DNA of 16,853 bases, from contig CALGHC010000091.1 in assembly GCA_937915965.1 (NCBI GenBank), positions 1 to 16,853 of the forward strand. Reading direction: 5' to 3'. A program made the position numbers and the translations under genes. The notes under the pieces were generated by a model. That model worked only from the letters and a program-made list of their open reading frames with translations, was not told the DNA's origin and searched no databases. Origin of the DNA: an uncultured Myxococcales bacterium (lineage in GTDB: Bacteria > Myxococcota_A > UBA9042). Positions 15,037-16,853 of the stretch are shown here, one piece after another (the stretch's first letter is position 1; every line of letters begins with the position of its first letter).

Positions 15037-15272
15037 CCGGCTCCTCGGTTGTCGTTGGGGCGTGGGCTGGCGGGCGGCGCCGGAGAGCCGGCCGGCTGTC
15101 GGGCGGCGCCGCGCCGGCGGCCGCGATGGGGGCTTGGTTCGCGGTCATCACCGCCTGCCATCAGGCGCGGACACGGCGCCGCCAGCGTAGTCTGGGGCGG
15201 CCTGTGGTCGCAACGGTGATCGGGCAACGCGCTGCGGTGAATCTCGCGCAGGCGTGCGCCCACCGCCCACCC
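15037..15272. promoter_or_regulatory. Divergent intergenic region between SNF2 and metallophosphoesterase genes
   Basis: This 236-bp gap should hold the promoters of two divergent units. It contains a 12-bp direct repeat CGGGCGGCGCCG at 15071-15082 and 15100-15111 (29 bp apart), each with a GGCGCC palindrome, around a CCGGCCGG core. Further right is a small perfect hairpin CGCCTG-CCAT-CAGGCG (15152-15167). Either could be a regulator site or just GC-rich composition. No standard -35/-10 pair is convincing. No gene seen. Confidence 0.35.
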
Positions 15273-16802
15273 ATGGCAGACTCAGCGGCCATGGCACCAG
15301 CCGATCTCATCGTCATCAGCGATCTCCACCTGGGCCTGGGCAAGAACCCCGCGACCGGGCGCTTCCGTCGTCTCGAGGCGTTCTTCTACGACGCCGACCT
15401 GCTGACCTTCTGCCGCTGGCTGTGCGATACCGCCCGCGCCGATGGTGACCGCGCGGTTCGGCTCATCTTCAACGGCGACACCTTCGACTTCCTGCGCAGC
15501 GAACCCGAGCGCCCTACGGCCGGTCCCGGGCCGTTCGACCGGTTCTTTCATGACGACGACTCGCCCGACCAGGCGGTGCGGACGATCGAGCGCATCCTCG
15601 CCGGTCATCCACGCTTCTGTGAGGCGCAGGCCACCGTCCTCGCCGCTGGTCACGAGATCGTGATGCTGCCGGGAAATCACGACATCGAGCTGCAGTATCC
15701 CGGCGTTCAGGAGGTGCTGCGCCGCCACGTCGGCGAGCGGCTCGCCGCCATGCCGGGTGTCGACGCGAGCGCGGCGATCGAGCGGCTGTGCTTCAAGCCC
15801 TGGTTCCACTACGAGCCGGGCCGCGTGTGGATCGAGCACGGCTGCCAGTACGATCCGGAGAACGCCTTCCGTTTCCCTCTGCGCGCCGGCGTGGTCGACC
15901 GTCCTGATGCGATCGCGGAGCTGCCGCGCGACATGCCGCTGGGCAACTTCTTCCAACGCTATCTCTACAACTACTTCGGCAGCGTGACTTTCATCGTGCC
16001 GTCCACGCGCGCCAACATGCGCTACATGAAGTTCCTGCTGTTCAATCAGCCGCGCGTCCTCACGCGCGTGATGTTCTCGCATTTGCCATTTGTAGTCAAA
16101 GTGTTGCGTCGTCTCGCGGGGGGCGCGGTGCCGTACCACAACCTCGCCGACGTCCACGCGAAAGCCCTCGCCGCGCTCGCCACCAGCAGCGGGCTGGGTG
16201 AGCGCCTCCTGCGCATTGACGCGCTCAAGGACGTCCGCACCGACCTCACCCGGGCTGCCCAGACCCTGATCCGCCAGACCTGGAAGGTCGCCGCGGCCGT
16301 CCTGCTCTTCGCCACCGGCGCGGTCGGCATCTGGCTGTTCGGGCTGGTCATGCTCGGTCAGATTGGCCCCGAGCTGCCGATCGGCACCGCCTTGCTGCGG
16401 ACCCTTGCGCTGTTGACGCTGACCCTGCTGATCTCCGGGACGACGATTGGCGTGGTCGGTTGGCTGCTCCTTCGCCTCATCAACGCACCGTCAGCGATGC
16501 CGCTGGGCCGCGCCGCTCAGGAGCTTGCCAACGAGGTTGGCGTCAAGGTGGTCAGCTTCGGTCACACCCACGATGAGGTCAGCTACCCGCTCCAGCTCAA
16601 GGGCGGTCGCGCCTGGTATCACAACACCGGCACGTGGATTGCGGTCTTCACCCACGATCTGCTGCTGCCGCGCGAGCGCGTGCAGTTCACCTTCCTGCGC
16701 GTTCGCGGCGACGACGCCGAGCTGCTGTGGTGGAGCCCGTCGCGGCGCGATGCGCTGCCAGTCATCCTGATCGACGAGGATGTCAGCGCGTTGCCGTACT
16801 AG
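15273..16802 (+). CDS. Membrane-anchored calcineurin-like metallophosphoesterase
   Basis: A 509-residue protein from ATG 15273; ATG 15291 (503 residues) is equally possible, and neither has a Shine-Dalgarno. The metal-binding motifs of the calcineurin-like fold are all present: D17-L-H19 in ISDLHLG, D69 in NGDTFDF, G134-N-H-D137, H189 in IEHGCQYD, and G430-H431-T-H433-D. Two membrane helices (about 338-360 and 372-395) lie between the fourth and fifth motifs, so both parts of the active site would sit on the same side, presumably the cytosol. A further hydrophobic/basic stretch (FSHLPFVVKVLRRLAG) around 270-285 may touch the membrane. The fold hydrolyses phosphomonoesters, phosphodiesters or pyrophosphates. 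The closest well-known type by motif layout is the LpxH-like group acting on lipid-linked pyrophosphate, but the substrate cannot be read from the sequence. It is transcribed away from the SNF2 unit. Confidence 0.88.
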   Translation: MADSAAMAPADLIVISDLHLGLGKNPATGRFRRLEAFFYDADLLTFCRWLCDTARADGDRAVRLIFNGDTFDFLRSEPERPTAGPGPFDRFFHDDDSPDQAVRTIERILAGHPRFCEAQATVLAAGHEIVMLPGNHDIELQYPGVQEVLRRHVGERLAAMPGVDASAAIERLCFKPWFHYEPGRVWIEHGCQYDPENAFRFPLRAGVVDRPDAIAELPRDMPLGNFFQRYLYNYFGSVTFIVPSTRANMRYMKFLLFNQPRVLTRVMFSHLPFVVKVLRRLAGGAVPYHNLADVHAKALAALATSSGLGERLLRIDALKDVRTDLTRAAQTLIRQTWKVAAAVLLFATGAVGIWLFGLVMLGQIGPELPIGTALLRTLALLTLTLLISGTTIGVVGWLLLRLINAPSAMPLGRAAQELANEVGVKVVSFGHTHDEVSYPLQLKGGRAWYHNTGTWIAVFTHDLLLPRERVQFTFLRVRGDDAELLWWSPSRRDALPVILIDEDVSALPY

Positions 16803-16853
16803 CGTCATCGGCCGCCGCGCGTTCGGAGCCGGCGCCGTCGGTTCAGAACGGCG

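Overview
The window is GC-rich DNA with strongly G/C-biased third codon positions. Its content points to a Gram-negative, predatory or social deltaproteobacterium of the Myxococcota type. The pointers are lipobox-free secreted proteins with Cys-x-x-Cys and Ala-Asp repeats, a fibrinogen-like GGGW domain, a myxobacterial style of patatin, DxDD-type Cys-rich repeats and an SNF2/SWIM pair. This is inference from gene content; no rRNA or other phylogenetic marker is present. No tRNA, rRNA, CRISPR array, insertion sequence or phage module was recognised.

Layout. (1) 1-3048: two paralogous secreted proteins are transcribed away from each other from a 211-bp shared spacer. The left one is cut by the window edge; the right one ends in a fibrinogen-like domain. 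(2) 3179-8312: a + strand unit. A four-copy 19-bp tandem repeat precedes a 1438-residue DUF4011-type superfamily 1 helicase with a divergent PD-(D/E)xK-like C-terminus. Then come a possible 45-codon overlapping ORF and a patatin-like phospholipase. (3) 8383-9972, - strand: a membrane-anchored class III (IIIb-like) adenylate cyclase with an N-terminal sensor-like domain, convergent with the patatin gene. (4) 9973-10973: a gene-poor kilobase with a small Cys-rich ORF, one weaker ORF and, at its right end, a 23-bp-stem inverted repeat overlapping the stop codon of the next gene. (5) 10974-15036, - strand: an SNF2-family helicase followed by a SWIM zinc-finger protein, a typical bacterial two-gene unit. 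(6) 15273-16802, + strand: a metallophosphoesterase whose last metal-binding motif is separated from the others by a two-helix membrane hairpin.

How the genes may work together. The SNF2 and SWIM proteins very likely act together on nucleic acid. The DUF4011 helicase and the patatin are tightly packed (134 bp between stop and the preferred start, bridged by overlapping start/stop signals). They could form a nucleic-acid sensor plus membrane-lipase effector pair, the best candidate here for an undescribed system. The architecture of the helicase resembles single-gene anti-phage helicases, but no defence function is shown by the sequence itself. The remaining genes look like independent surface and signalling functions.
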